Part shown: positions 38,951-48,702 of the stretch, piece after piece
Position numbering within the stretch: position 1 is the stretch's first letter
Layout: the number at the start of each line of letters is the position of its first letter
Assembly: GCF_000745215.1 (NCBI RefSeq)
Contig: NZ_JQNK01000009.1
Coordinates: 372,001 to 436,000, forward strand
DNA: 64,000 bases
Direction of reading: 5' to 3'
Source of the DNA: Methylosinus sp. PW1
GTDB taxonomy: Bacteria > Pseudomonadota > Alphaproteobacteria > Rhizobiales > Beijerinckiaceae
Notes under the pieces: generated by a model
Database searches by the model: none
The model's input: only the letters and a program-made list of their open reading frames with translations
What the model was told of the DNA's origin: nothing
Program-made: the position numbers and the translations under genes

Positions 38951-39403
38951 TCAATCGTCCTGAACGGCGGCGGCGAGCGCGCGCAATTCCCCGACGAGAT
39001 GCGCCAGTCTCTCGGCGCCGAATTTCTCTTCCGTCTTGGTCTGCGCCGCGCGCCAAAGCGGCAGCGCGATGGCGAGCGTGGCGCGGCCCTGCTTGGTCAG
39101 CGTCACCTCGCGCGTGCGGCGATCCTCGCCCGCCTTCACGCGCAAGAGCCCGCGCTTTTCCATCACCGCCAGATTGCGCGCGAGCGCGCTGCGATCCAGC
39201 ACGAAAACCTCCGCGAGCTTGCTGACCGTCCAACCTTCCGCCAGCGAGCAGGCGACGAGCAGCGAATATTGCGTCGGCTCGAGATCGAGCCCGGAAAAAC
39301 TCTCCGCATAGAGCTTGCCGACGGCGCGCGCCGCGCGTCGCACATTGGCGACAGCGCAGCTTTGCGCGCAGGCTCTCACTTCGGCCGGATCAGGCTCATT
39401 CAT
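38951..39403 (-). CDS. MarR family transcriptional regulator
   Basis: A 150-residue winged-helix regulator that normally binds as a dimer to a palindromic operator and is released by small molecules. The DNA-binding part is LDLEPTQYSLLVACSLAEGW, TVSKLAEVFVLDRSALARNL (recognition helix) and the wing VKAGEDRRTREVTLTKQG. Two Cys near the N-terminus (RACAQSC) could sense thiols or oxidants. The ATG at 39403 starts MNEPDPAEV; the longer frame to 39553 lacks family similarity. It is directly upstream of the ferredoxin-SCP2 gene on the same strand. Confidence 0.92.
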   Translation of the reverse strand: MNEPDPAEVRACAQSCAVANVRRAARAVGKLYAESFSGLDLEPTQYSLLVACSLAEGWTVSKLAEVFVLDRSALARNLAVMEKRGLLRVKAGEDRRTREVTLTKQGRATLAIALPLWRAAQTKTEEKFGAERLAHLVGELRALAAAVQDD

Positions 39404-39410
39404 AGGAAAG

Positions 39411-39427
39411 ATGTATATGCCCCTATC
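39411..39427 (-). promoter_or_regulatory. Candidate MarR operator upstream of its own gene
   Basis: On the minus strand the sequence reads GATAGGGGCATATACAT, eight bases before the MarR start codon. It shares AGGGGCATAT with the site at 38851-38867, consistent with autoregulation. Confidence 0.45.
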
Positions 39428-39474
39428 TGCCGGGCAGTCAACCGCGAGCGTCTGCGCCATAGATGAGCGAAAGC

Positions 39475-39906
39475 TCAGAACGGCAATGGCGCGCGGTCCG
39501 GCTCGACCCACGCTCGCGGTGCGGCGACGCTGAACAGCGCGTCTCGACTCCAATAGGACAGGAGCCAGTCTGAATGACCGAGCGGCGAGGCCATGAGGGA
39601 TAGAAGCACCGCATGAAGCGGCGCGTCGGGGGAGTGAGCGCGCAAATGTTCGGCTGCAGCCCGCATCGAAGCGAGCGTGATGGTGTGGTGATAGCCGCCG
39701 GAATCCGTGTTGGCCGTGCTCGTCGCCTCATTGTAGCGCGTTATGATTTCGCGGATTTCCAGGGGCGTCGCGAGGTCGGGCCGGTTCCGCAAAAGCCATA
39801 GCGCCGTCGCGAAATGCGCCGCATGTGTCCATTCCACCTTCGGCAGGCTTCGATCGATCACTTTCGAAGCGAGCCGCTCGATCGCATCGTCCTCGGACAA
39901 AACCAT
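39475..39906 (-). CDS. Conserved hypothetical protein
   Basis: A 143-residue soluble, helical protein of unknown function. Notable segments are VEWTHAAHFATALWLLRNRP (two His next to a hydrophobic helix), ITRYNEATSTANTDSGGYHHT and SPLGHSDWLLSYWSRDALFS. The His/Asn-rich pattern suggests a small all-alpha enzyme or ligand-binding protein, but I recognise no named family. It is isolated: no shared strand partner is within coupling distance apart from the MarR gene 72 bases downstream. Confidence 0.75.
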   Translation of the reverse strand: MVLSEDDAIERLASKVIDRSLPKVEWTHAAHFATALWLLRNRPDLATPLEIREIITRYNEATSTANTDSGGYHHTITLASMRAAAEHLRAHSPDAPLHAVLLSLMASPLGHSDWLLSYWSRDALFSVAAPRAWVEPDRAPLPF

Positions 39907-39963
39907 CGCATCTGGTCCTCTATGAGGAGCCGCCCATCCATCATCGCGAGCGTCGCGATAAAA

Positions 39964-41055
39964 TCATGTCACCACCGTCAGCTTGCGCGCGGCGCGCGTC
40001 ACGCCCGTATAGAGCCAGCGCGCGCGATGCTCGCGAAAGGCGAAGGACTCGTCGAACAGCGCGACATCGTCCCATTGCGAGCCCTGCGACTTGTGCACGG
40101 TGAGGCAATAGCCGAAATCGAACTCGTCCGTATCCTTGCGCTGCGCATAAGGAATGTCGGCGTCGCCGCCTTCGAAGAATTGCGGCAGCACGCCGACGCG
40201 CTGGAATTTCCCCGCCGTCTCCTCTGGCTCGACGAGCAGACGCACTTTGCCGCGCCGCAGAGCGCCGGCGCTCTTCACCTTGAACAGCGCGCCATTGAGC
40301 AGGCCCTTCTTGCGATTATTGCGCAGGCAGACCAGCTTCTCGCCCGATTGCGGCAGCGAGCCCGTGAAGCCGCGCAATTGCCGCAGGCGATTATTATAGG
40401 CGCGGCGCGTGCGATTGAGCCCGACGAGCACCTGATCGGCGTTGGTGACGAGCGCAGGATCGAGCGCGTCGCGCCGCACCACTTGCGTCTCGCCATAGAC
40501 GCCATAATCGAGCCGTCCGCCCTCGCGAATAATCATGGAGAGACGCACGATCGGATTGTCCGCCGCCTGTCGATGCACTTCCGTCAACATCACATCGGGC
40601 TCGGCCTCGGTGAAATAGCCGCCCCCCTTCACCGGCGGCAATTGCGCCGGATCGCCCAGCACCAGCACTTTCTTACCGAAGGAGAGAAGATCGCGGCCGA
40701 GTTCCTCATCGACCATGGAGCATTCGTCGATGATGATGAGCTTGGCTTTCGCCGCGTCGCTGTCCTCGTTCAGCTCGAAAGCCGGCTCCTCCGTCTCCGT
40801 ATCGGTGGCGCGGTAGATGAGGCTATGAATGGTGCGCGCGTCCTTGCACCCCTTGGAGCGCATCACCAACGCCGCCTTGCCGGTGAAGGCGCCGAAGGCG
40901 ACATCGCCATCGACGCTCTCGGCGATATATTGCGCCAGCGTCGATTTGCCCGTGCCGGCATAGCCGAACAGACGAAACAGCTGCGCCTTTCCGTCCTTCA
41001 GCCATGCGGCGACGGCCGAGAGCGCGCACTCTTGTTCGTTGGTCCAGACGGGCAT
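39964..41055 (-). CDS. RecD-like ATP-dependent DNA helicase (SF1)
   Basis: A compact helicase of 363 residues. Walker A is LFGYAGTGKSTLAQYI, Walker B is LIIIDECSMVDEE, motif III is LGDPAQLPPVKGG, and the C-terminal UvrD_C_2-like part has FDFGYCLTVHKSQGSQWDDV and WLYTGVTRAARKL. The arrangement matches short RecD2/Dda-like helicases of alphaproteobacteria and phages rather than full RecD. I start at the ATG at 41055 (MPVWTNEQE). The DNA substrate and partner are unknown. Confidence 0.9.
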   Translation of the reverse strand: MPVWTNEQECALSAVAAWLKDGKAQLFRLFGYAGTGKSTLAQYIAESVDGDVAFGAFTGKAALVMRSKGCKDARTIHSLIYRATDTETEEPAFELNEDSDAAKAKLIIIDECSMVDEELGRDLLSFGKKVLVLGDPAQLPPVKGGGYFTEAEPDVMLTEVHRQAADNPIVRLSMIIREGGRLDYGVYGETQVVRRDALDPALVTNADQVLVGLNRTRRAYNNRLRQLRGFTGSLPQSGEKLVCLRNNRKKGLLNGALFKVKSAGALRRGKVRLLVEPEETAGKFQRVGVLPQFFEGGDADIPYAQRKDTDEFDFGYCLTVHKSQGSQWDDVALFDESFAFREHRARWLYTGVTRAARKLTVVT

Positions 41056-41229
41056 GGGGTTCTTGACGATTCGCGGATGATCGGGCCGACAGGATGACGA
41101 AAGCCGCGGGCCGCCGCAAGTGTCGTGAACAGCCCCGCGCGCAGAATGCGGCGCCCGCGAGCCCCTTGACAAGCCGGCCCACGGAAAATCAAATCGTTCA
41201 GGTTCGACAAAAATAGATTGAGGCCATCA

Positions 41230-41757
41230 ATGCGAAGTCTATGGTGCGGGATCGCTATCCTTTTTGTGACCCCTCTGCACGCAGACCCCGTCGATTTCGA
41301 CACGTTCTTCGACAACGCGGCGAGATGCCGTCAATCACAAGCTTTCGTGACTCTCCATAGAAATATCGGAGATCGCTACGGCAATGACGCAGAATCCAAG
41401 AACACGCAAGTGAACCAGTCGGTTCGTGTAACAATTCCCCTCGAAATAAGAGCTGGAGTCGGCAAGGCGCGATCCGTCAATAGAGGCGAATATACCCAGG
41501 TCGTCGTTCCGCTGGACGGACTTTGGCACGGCCTCAAATTGCGAGAACTGGAATTCGCAGTCGGAAATCAAAACGGCGTACAGCAATGGCGAATTCGATT
41601 CTCGGAACCGCGTTCCGCTGTGCTTCGTGTTTTCGGAACCGAAGTTTCGGCGGCCGACCGCGCTCTAAAGGCGGACCCGGAGAGCGCTCCTTTTGGTCAT
41701 TCCGCCAAAATTCCCAAGGGATCCAACGGCGAAATTGTTTGCGATTTTTCAACCTGA
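41230..41757 (+). CDS. Secreted hypothetical protein with foreign codon use
   Basis: A 175-residue protein with a signal peptide (RSLWCGIAILFVTPLHA, cleavage expected after AHA-like LHA) and a single Cys near each end of the mature part. No known domain is recognised. The codons (AGA, ATA, TCA, GGA, AAC) and lower GC differ strongly from both neighbours, which suggests recent transfer. I use the ATG at 41230; a TTG at 41218 would add four residues. It ends 57 bases before the convergent uvrB stop. Confidence 0.7.
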   Translation: MRSLWCGIAILFVTPLHADPVDFDTFFDNAARCRQSQAFVTLHRNIGDRYGNDAESKNTQVNQSVRVTIPLEIRAGVGKARSVNRGEYTQVVVPLDGLWHGLKLRELEFAVGNQNGVQQWRIRFSEPRSAVLRVFGTEVSAADRALKADPESAPFGHSAKIPKGSNGEIVCDFST

Positions 41758-41814
41758 CCAATAAGGGAGACGAACGAGAGATAGCCTTTCTAGCCTTTCC
41801 CTTCACCAACTTCG

Positions 41815-44334
41815 CTATTTGTTCAGCTTCCCCTTCACCACTTTCGTGCCCGCCTTGCCCGCCATCGACCGCGGCGCGGGACGCGACAGCGGCCGCGCTT
41901 CGCCGCCGCCGAAATTATGCGGCCCCATATCGGCGTCGGTCGGCTTGCGGGCGCGCGTGCCGGAGAGCGCGGGCGCCTCCCCTCCCCGCCCGCGCGGGCG
42001 CATCAGCGGATTGGCCTCGGCGAGAAGCTCGGCGCGTTGCAGGCGGGAAATCTCGTCGCGCAGCCTTGCCGCCTCCTCGAAGGCGAGATCGGCGGCGGCC
42101 GCCTTCATGCGCTTCTCGAGATCGGCGAGCGTCGCCTGCATATTGTGGCCCGGCGCCAGCTCGGAGAGGCCGGCGTCCACGGTCACATGATCCTGCTCGG
42201 CGAGCGAGCCGAGAATATCGGCGATATCACGCTTGATGCTCGCCGGCGTGATGCCGTGCTCGGCGTTATAGGCCTGCTGCTTGGCGCGGCGGCGATCGGT
42301 CTCGTTCATGGCGCGCTGCATGGAGCCGGTGATGTGATCTGCATAGAGGATCACGCGTCCGTCGACATTGCGCGCAGCGCGGCCGATCGTCTGCACCAGC
42401 GATGTCTCGGAACGCAGAAAGCCTTCCTTATCAGCGTCGAGAATGCCGACGAAGCCGCATTCGGGAATGTCCAAACCCTCGCGCAGAAGATTGATGCCGA
42501 CGAGCACGTCGAAGGCGCCGAGTCTGAGATCGCGAATGATCTCTATACGCTCGATCGTGTCTATGTCCGAATGCATGTAGCGCACGCGCACGCCATTCTC
42601 GTGCAAATATTCGGTGAGGTCTTCGGCCATGCGCTTCGTCAGCACGGTGACGAGCGAACGATAGCCCGCGTCGCTCACCGCCTTCACCTCGCCGAGCAGA
42701 TCATCGACCTGCGAGCGCGCGGGACGTATCTCCACCGGCGGATCGATGAGGCCGGTCGGGCGAATGACCTGCTCGACGAAGACGCCGCCCGTGCGCTCCA
42801 TCTCCCAATTGCCCGGCGTCGCCGAGACGGCGACCGACTGCGGCCGCATCGCGTCCCACTCTTCGAAACGCAGCGGGCGATTGTCCATGCAGGATGGCAA
42901 GCGAAAGCCATATTCGGCGAGCGTCGCCTTGCGGCGAAAGTCGCCCTTGTACATGGCGCCGATCTGCGGAATGCTCACATGGCTCTCGTCGGCGAAGACG
43001 ATGGCGTTATCGGGCAGATATTCGAACAGAGTCGGCGGCGGCTCGCCGGGCTTGCGGCCGGTGAGATAGCGCGAGTAATTCTCGATGCCGGCGCAAGAGC
43101 CGGTCGCCTCCATCATCTCGAGATCGAAGCGCGTGCGCTGCTCCAATCGCTGCGCCTCGACGAGACGACCAGCATTGTTCAGCTCGCCGAGCCGTCCGCG
43201 CAATTCGTCCTTGATCGCCTTGATCGATTGCAGCAGCGTCGGGCGCGGAGTCACATAATGCGAATTGGCGTAGACCTTCACGAATTCCAGGTCTTGCGTC
43301 TTCTTGCCGGTCAGCGGATCGAACTCGCAGATCGACTCCACCTCATCGCCGAAAAAGGAGATACGCCAGCCGCGGTCCTCATAATGCGCCGGGAAAATAT
43401 CGACCGTATCGCCGCGCACGCGAAACGTGCCGCGCGTGAAATCGGAGCCGATGCGGCGATATTGCAGAGCGACGAGATCGGTGACGAGCTGGCGCTGCTC
43501 CAATTTCTCGCCCAGGCTGACGCCGAAGGTCATCGCCGTATAGGTTTCGACAGAGCCTATGCCATAGATGCAGGAGACCGAAGCGACGATGATGACGTCG
43601 TCGCGCTCCAGAAGCGAGCGCGTGGCGGCGTGGCGCATGCGGTCGATCTGCTCATTCACCGAGGATTCTTTCTCGATGTAGGTGTCGGTGCGCGGCACAT
43701 AGGCCTCGGGCTGATAATAATCGTAATAGGACACGAAATATTCGACAGCGTTATTGGGAAAAAAGCTCTTGAACTCGCCATAGAGCTGGGCGGCGAGCGT
43801 CTTGTTCGGCGCCAGCACCAGCGCCGGCCGTTGCGTGCGCGCGATCACCTGCGCCATCGTGTAGGTCTTGCCGGAGCCGGTGACGCCGAGCAGCACCTGA
43901 TCGCGCTCATTCGCCTCTATGCCGGCGACCAGCTCCTCGATCGCCTGCGGCTGGTCGCCGCGCGGCTCGTAATCGGAGACGAGATCGAATTTGACGCCGC
44001 CCTCGCTCTTCTGCGGCCGCTCCGGCCGATGCGGCGTCCAGGGCTTCTTCTCGCGCAGATTGGGATCGCCGAGCTTCAGCAGCTGCTCGAGGCTCTCCAT
44101 CGTCGCCGAAACGCCGCCCGCCCCGCCGAGATCGAGCCTGTCGACAAGCTCACCATCGACCGCGCCGGCGTCATAGGCCGCCTGCGGCGCCTCCTCGAAG
44201 CCAGCCTGTCGCTCGGCGAGGCCCGGATTGAGCAACGCCTGCAGATGCGGCGCGATCGGCGACACCTCGGGCTTGGCGGCCTTGGCGCGCGTCGGCTTCG
44301 CGGGGTTTTTGGGCTTTTTCGGAGGAGAGGCCAT
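41815..44334 (-). CDS. uvrB: UvrABC excision repair subunit B
   Basis: The damage-verifying helicase-like subunit of nucleotide excision repair. Walker A is [18 protein letters not shown]; the beta-hairpin [12 protein letters not shown] is present; [27 protein letters not shown] and [12 protein letters not shown] are helicase motifs; a C-terminal UVR motif ([26 protein letters not shown]) binds UvrC. At 839 residues it is longer than the usual 670: about 110 extra N-terminal residues rich in Lys, Ala and Pro and a basic C-terminal tail, both common in alphaproteobacteria. Confidence 0.96.
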   Translation of the reverse strand: MASPPKKPKNPAKPTRAKAAKPEVSPIAPHLQALLNPGLAERQAGFEEAPQAAYDAGAVDGELVDRLDLGGAGGVSATMESLEQLLKLGDPNLREKKPWTPHRPERPQKSEGGVKFDLVSDYEPRGDQPQAIEELVAGIEANERDQVLLGVTGSGKTYTMAQVIARTQRPALVLAPNKTLAAQLYGEFKSFFPNNAVEYFVSYYDYYQPEAYVPRTDTYIEKESSVNEQIDRMRHAATRSLLERDDVIIVASVSCIYGIGSVETYTAMTFGVSLGEKLEQRQLVTDLVALQYRRIGSDFTRGTFRVRGDTVDIFPAHYEDRGWRISFFGDEVESICEFDPLTGKKTQDLEFVKVYANSHYVTPRPTLLQSIKAIKDELRGRLGELNNAGRLVEAQRLEQRTRFDLEMMEATGSCAGIENYSRYLTGRKPGEPPPTLFEYLPDNAIVFADESHVSIPQIGAMYKGDFRRKATLAEYGFRLPSCMDNRPLRFEEWDAMRPQSVAVSATPGNWEMERTGGVFVEQVIRPTGLIDPPVEIRPARSQVDDLLGEVKAVSDAGYRSLVTVLTKRMAEDLTEYLHENGVRVRYMHSDIDTIERIEIIRDLRLGAFDVLVGINLLREGLDIPECGFVGILDADKEGFLRSETSLVQTIGRAARNVDGRVILYADHITGSMQRAMNETDRRRAKQQAYNAEHGITPASIKRDIADILGSLAEQDHVTVDAGLSELAPGHNMQATLADLEKRMKAAAADLAFEEAARLRDEISRLQRAELLAEANPLMRPRGRGGEAPALSGTRARKPTDADMGPHNFGGGEARPLSRPAPRSMAGKAGTKVVKGKLNK

Positions 44335-44394
44335 GGCCGCGAATATGGCCCCGGAATCGCGCTTTTGGAAGCGAAAAGCGATCCGCCTCGCCGG

Positions 44395-46305
44395 TCACGC
44401 CGGCTCCTCGGCCTCCGCCCATTCTTGTGCTCCCGCGCGCGGCGAGCCTTCCTCATCCGCCTGCCGCTGGCGACGCCACATAGCGGCGTAGGCGCCGTTC
44501 TTCTCCAGCAATTGCTGATGCGCGCCGCGCTCCACGATTCGGCCGCGATCGAGGAACAGAATTTCATCCGCATCAACGACGGTGGAAAGGCGATGCGCGA
44601 TGACCAGCGTCGTGCGGCCGCGCGAGACGCGCGCCAGCGCCTCTTGAATCTCATGCTCGGTGAAGCTGTCGAGCGCCGACGTCGCCTCGTCGAGAATGAG
44701 CAGCGGCGGGCCTTTCAAAATCGTGCGCGCAATGGCGACGCGCTGCTTCTCGCCGCCCGAGAGCTTCAGCCCGCGCTCGCCGACCTGCGCCTCATAGCCG
44801 TCGGGAAGCGAGCGGATGAAGCTGTCGATCTGCGCGAGACGCGCCGCCTCGCGCACCTCCTCCATGCTCGCGTCCCAGCGACCATAGCGTATGTTGTAGG
44901 CGATGCTGTCGTTGAACAGCACCGTATCCTGCGGCACCATGCCGATCACCTCGCGCAGCGAGCGCTGGGTGACGGCGGAAATATCCTGCCCGTCTATGGT
45001 GATGCGCCCCGCCTGCGGCTCGTAGAAGCGGAACATGAGCCGCGAGATCGTCGATTTTCCCGCGCCCGAGGGGCCGACGATGGCGATGGTCGCGCCGGGT
45101 GCCGCGGTAAAGCTCACGCCCTGCAATATCGGCCGCTTGCTGTCATAGGCGAAGACGACGTCATCGAAAACGATGCGCCCTTCCCGCACCTCGAGGTCCT
45201 GCGCGCCGGGGCGATCGGCGATCTCCGGCTGCTGCGACAGAATGGCGAACATTTTTTCTATGTCGACGATCGCCTGCCGCGTCTCGCGATAGAGCGTGCC
45301 CATGAAATTGAGCGGCTGATAGAGCTGGATCATCATGGCGTTGACCAGCACGAAATCGCCGACGCTGTTGCGCCCGCTGCGCACGCCCTGCACGCAGAGG
45401 ACCATCATGACCGCTAAGCCGATCGTGTAGATCACCGCCTGTCCGGCGTTGAGAAGCGCGAGCGATATGTAGGAGCGTATGCTGGCGTTCTCATAGATCG
45501 CCATGGATTTGTCATAGCGCTCCGCCTCGCGCCGCTCGGCGACGAAATATTTCACCGTCTCATAGTTCAGCAGGCTGTCGATCGCCTTCACATTGGCGTC
45601 GACGTCGCTCTCGTTCATCGAGCGTCGGATGGCGATGCGCCAATTGGTGGCGATGAGCGTGTAGCCGAGAAAAGCGGCGATCGTCGCCATGGCGACCAGC
45701 GCATAATCCCAATCGAATTGCACGGCGAGCACGCCGACGACGAGCGCGAACTCGACGATTGTGGGAACCGCCGTCGACATCACGAGCCGCGTGAGCGTCT
45801 CTATGCCGTCGCGGCCGCGCTCCAGCACGCGCGTCAGGCCGCCGGTCTTGCGGCCGATGTGAAAGCGCAGCGACAATTGATGCATATGCACGAAGACGTG
45901 ATTGGCGAGACGCCGCACAGCGTGCATGGCGACGGCCGCGAAAAGCGCGTCGCGCGCCTGCGTCAGCAGCGCATAGAGCGCGCGCAGCACGCCATAGAGA
46001 ATGGTGAAGCCGACGGCGCCGCCGAGGATCGTCGGAACGGCGGCGTCCGAAGCGAGGCCGTCCGCCGCCCATTTGAAGGCGAAAGGAACAGCCATGTTCA
46101 CCAATTTTCCGACGAGCAGCAGAGCGAGCGCGATCAGCACGCGCCGCTCGAGGTCGCGGCGGCCTTTCGGCCATATATAGGGCCAGAGGTTGCGAATGGT
46201 CGCGACGATGGAATCGCGCCGAAGCGGCTGTTCCTGCGCCTCGACCGCCCCATGTAATGAAACTTGCGCCGAAACCTGTTCTTCTTCGCTATCGACCTGT
46301 CGCAT
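44395..46305 (-). CDS. Atm1/HMT1-type ABC exporter, fused membrane and ATPase domains
   Basis: A half-transporter of 636 residues forming homodimers. The membrane domain has six helices (for example RRVLIALALLLVGKLVNMAV, TIVEFALVVGVLAVQF) and the Atm1-type NYETVKYFVAERREAERYD motif. The ATPase has Walker A IVGPSGAGKSTISRL, signature LSGGEKQRVAIARTIL, Walker B LLILDEATSALD and H-loop VIAHRLSTV. Relatives export glutathione-based or Fe-S-related compounds and heavy-metal conjugates; the presence of gshB in this genome fits that use. ATG at 46305 is preferred over an adjacent GTG. It is divergent from the LOG gene. Confidence 0.94.
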   Translation of the reverse strand: MRQVDSEEEQVSAQVSLHGAVEAQEQPLRRDSIVATIRNLWPYIWPKGRRDLERRVLIALALLLVGKLVNMAVPFAFKWAADGLASDAAVPTILGGAVGFTILYGVLRALYALLTQARDALFAAVAMHAVRRLANHVFVHMHQLSLRFHIGRKTGGLTRVLERGRDGIETLTRLVMSTAVPTIVEFALVVGVLAVQFDWDYALVAMATIAAFLGYTLIATNWRIAIRRSMNESDVDANVKAIDSLLNYETVKYFVAERREAERYDKSMAIYENASIRSYISLALLNAGQAVIYTIGLAVMMVLCVQGVRSGRNSVGDFVLVNAMMIQLYQPLNFMGTLYRETRQAIVDIEKMFAILSQQPEIADRPGAQDLEVREGRIVFDDVVFAYDSKRPILQGVSFTAAPGATIAIVGPSGAGKSTISRLMFRFYEPQAGRITIDGQDISAVTQRSLREVIGMVPQDTVLFNDSIAYNIRYGRWDASMEEVREAARLAQIDSFIRSLPDGYEAQVGERGLKLSGGEKQRVAIARTILKGPPLLILDEATSALDSFTEHEIQEALARVSRGRTTLVIAHRLSTVVDADEILFLDRGRIVERGAHQQLLEKNGAYAAMWRRQRQADEEGSPRAGAQEWAEAEEPA

Positions 46306-46454
46306 CACCCTCTTCCGATCCTTCGCACAGAGGCGCCGCTATGACATCTGGCTTTCATATAAGGGGTTTGAAGTGCGAACGCACGAGCGCCGCGCTCACG
46401 CCGGCGACATCCACCGGCCTTGACGCGGCCACACCGGCGGGCCATCAAGCAAAA

Positions 46455-47060
46455 ATGAACGACATTCGAAAAATCGAACGTGTCTGCGTCTATTGCGGCT
46501 CCTCCACCGGCGATGATCCGATCTACGCCCATGCTGCGGAAACGCTGGGCGCGGCGCTGGCGCGCGAAGGTATGGAGCTCGTCTTCGGCGGCGGCTCCTG
46601 CGGCCTGATGGGCTCCGTCGCGCGCGCCACTCTGGCGCAGGGCGGCAAGGTCACTGGAATTATTCCGAGCTTTCTCGACGAGCGCGAGATCGCGCTCTCC
46701 TCCGTCACCGAGCTGGAGGTCGTGCCGGACATGCATACGCGCAAGCGTCTGATGTTCGAAAAGTCCGACGCTTTCGTGGCGCTGCCCGGCGGCATAGGCA
46801 CGCTCGAGGAGCTGACCGAGCAATTGACCTGGATTCAGCTCGGCCGCCACAGCAAGCCGCTCGTCATCGCCGACATAGGCGGCTTTTGGAAGCCGCTTCT
46901 CTCGCTCTTCGCGCATATGCACAACGCCGGCTTCATCCGCCCTGGCTATGAGGTGCGCTATATGGTCGCCGAACGCATAGAGGATGTGATCCCCATGCTG
47001 CGCGCGACGCGCGTCGCCAAGAGTGAAGGCGAAGAGACGGCAATAGAAAAGCATTTTTGA
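46455..47060 (+). CDS. LOG family nucleotide 5'-monophosphate phosphoribohydrolase
   Basis: A 201-residue protein of the LOG (lonely guy) family, which hydrolyses N-glycosidic bonds of nucleotide monophosphates, for instance cytokinin riboside phosphates. The hallmark PGGxGTxxE is VALPGGIGTLEELTEQLTW, and the start RVCVYCGSSTGDDPIY and LVFGGGSCGLMGSVARA are typical. The ATG at 46455 gives the family N-terminus; the longer frame back to 46257 runs antisense into the ABC exporter gene. The natural substrate in bacteria is often a purine monophosphate rather than a cytokinin. Confidence 0.92.
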   Translation: MNDIRKIERVCVYCGSSTGDDPIYAHAAETLGAALAREGMELVFGGGSCGLMGSVARATLAQGGKVTGIIPSFLDEREIALSSVTELEVVPDMHTRKRLMFEKSDAFVALPGGIGTLEELTEQLTWIQLGRHSKPLVIADIGGFWKPLLSLFAHMHNAGFIRPGYEVRYMVAERIEDVIPMLRATRVAKSEGEETAIEKHF

Positions 47061-47073
47061 TCGTAGCGCGCTC

Positions 47074-47098
47074 CCTTCTCCCATGAAATGGGAGAAGG
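47074..47098. repeat. Palindromic intergenic repeat, short copy
   Basis: CCTTCTCCCA-TGAAA-TGGGAGAAGG, a perfect ten-base stem with a five-base loop, between the convergent LOG and cimA genes. Same arms as the larger repeats. Confidence 0.8.
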
Positions 47099-47106
47099 AC
47101 GAACGG

Positions 47107-48702
47107 CTAGACCGCGCCAGACCGCACGAGCTTATAGACGATGGCGTCGACCAGCGCCTCAAAAGAGGCGTCGACGACATTGGGCGAGACGCCGACGGTG
47201 GACCATATCTCTCCCTTGGCGTCCGCGCATTCGACCAGCACGCGCGTCACCGCATCGGTGCCGCCCTGGAACACGCGCACACGATAATCGACGAGCTTCA
47301 CATCCTCGATGAAGGATTGATATTTGCCGAGATCCTTGCGCAGCGCGACATCGAGCGCATTGATCGGGCCATTGCCCTCGGCGGCGGAAATGGTCGAGCG
47401 CCCGTCGATGCGCAGCTTGACGATCGCCTCGGCGCCCGCCTCCTCCGCGCCGAGATTGGCGCCGAAGCGGCGATCCACGGCGACGCTGTAGCGCTCGATG
47501 TCGAAATAATGCGGAAGCTCGCCGAGCACGCGCTTGGCGAGCAGATAGAAAGAGGCGTCGGCGCCTTCATAGGCGTAGCCTTGCGCCTCCTTCTCCTTCA
47601 CCTCGTCGAGCAGACGCGTGAGGCGCGGATCGTCCTTCGCGAGCGAAATTCCCAATCGCTCCAGCTCGGCGACGATATTGGATTTTCCCGCCTGATCCGA
47701 CACCAGCACGCGGCGCTGATTGCCGACGCTCTCCGGCGGCACATGCTCATAAGTGCGCGGATCGGTCAGCACGGCGGAGGCGTGAATGCCGGCCTTGGTG
47801 GCGAAGGCGCTGGCGCCGACGTAAGGCGCGTGACGATTGGGCGCACGATTGAGCAATTCGTCGAGCGCATGGCTGGTGCGCGTCAAATGCGTCAGGTTTT
47901 CGCGCGTCACGCCGATCTCGAAGCGATCCGAGAATTCACTCTTCAGCAGAAGATTTCCGATGATCGTCGTCAGATTGGCGTTGCCGCAGCGTTCGCCGAG
48001 CCCGTTGAGCGCGCCTTGAATCTGCCGCGCGCCGCCGCGCACAGCGGCCAGCGAGACGGCGACCGCCTGCCCCGTATCGTCATGCGCATGAATGCCGAGT
48101 TTCGCGCCCGGAATGACGCGCGCGACCTCCGCCACTATGCGCTCCACCTCATTGGGCTGCGAGCCGCCATTGGTGTCGCAGAGCACGATCCATCTCGCGC
48201 CGGCCTCATGCGCAGCATTGGCGCAGGCCAGCGCATAATCGCGATTGTCCTTATAACCGTCGAAGAAATGCTCGCAATCGACGAGAACTTCCTTGCCGCG
48301 CGCGACGGCGGCGGCGACTGATTGGCGAATGCCGTCGAGATTATCCTCGAGTGTCGAGCGCAGCGCGACGCGCACTTGATAATCCCAGGCCTTGGCGACG
48401 AAAGTCACGCAATCGCAATCGGCGTCCAGCAGAGCGGCGACGCCGGGATCGTTGGACGCAGAGCGGCCCTGCCGGCGCGTCATGCCGAAGGCGGCGAAAT
48501 GCGCCTTCAAGGGCGGGCGTTTCGCAAAAAACTCGGTGTCCAGCGGATTGGCGCCGGGATAGCCGCCCTCGATGTAATCGAGGCCGAGCTCGTCGAGCAT
48601 TGCGGCGATCTGGCGCTTGTCGGCGAGCGAGAAATCGACGCCGGTCGTCTGCGCGCCATCGCGCAGCGTCGTGTCGAAGAGCGTCAGCCTCTCCCGTGTC
48701 AT
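47107..48702 (-). CDS. cimA: (R)-citramalate synthase
   Basis: Condenses pyruvate with acetyl-CoA to citramalate, feeding a threonine-independent route to isoleucine. The HMGL-like barrel begins LTLFDTTLRDGAQTTGVDFSL and has the metal site in GIHAHDDTGQAVAVSL; the LeuA-type dimer domain follows (YQSFIEDVKLVDYRVRVFQGG). At 531 residues it matches the CimA (not LeuA) branch. The ATG at 48702 overlaps the end of the GNAT gene by four bases, so they are coupled. Its presence beside hom would give two isoleucine inputs, though the genes are separate. Confidence 0.94.
   Translation of the reverse strand: MTRERLTLFDTTLRDGAQTTGVDFSLADKRQIAAMLDELGLDYIEGGYPGANPLDTEFFAKRPPLKAHFAAFGMTRRQGRSASNDPGVAALLDADCDCVTFVAKAWDYQVRVALRSTLEDNLDGIRQSVAAAVARGKEVLVDCEHFFDGYKDNRDYALACANAAHEAGARWIVLCDTNGGSQPNEVERIVAEVARVIPGAKLGIHAHDDTGQAVAVSLAAVRGGARQIQGALNGLGERCGNANLTTIIGNLLLKSEFSDRFEIGVTRENLTHLTRTSHALDELLNRAPNRHAPYVGASAFATKAGIHASAVLTDPRTYEHVPPESVGNQRRVLVSDQAGKSNIVAELERLGISLAKDDPRLTRLLDEVKEKEAQGYAYEGADASFYLLAKRVLGELPHYFDIERYSVAVDRRFGANLGAEEAGAEAIVKLRIDGRSTISAAEGNGPINALDVALRKDLGKYQSFIEDVKLVDYRVRVFQGGTDAVTRVLVECADAKGEIWSTVGVSPNVVDASFEALVDAIVYKLVRSGAV

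Noticed and set aside
41917-45417. An 1166-codon plus-strand frame
   Set aside because: It runs antisense through uvrB and the ABC exporter, both identified by motifs, and has the Arg/Ala/His-rich composition of a shadow frame.
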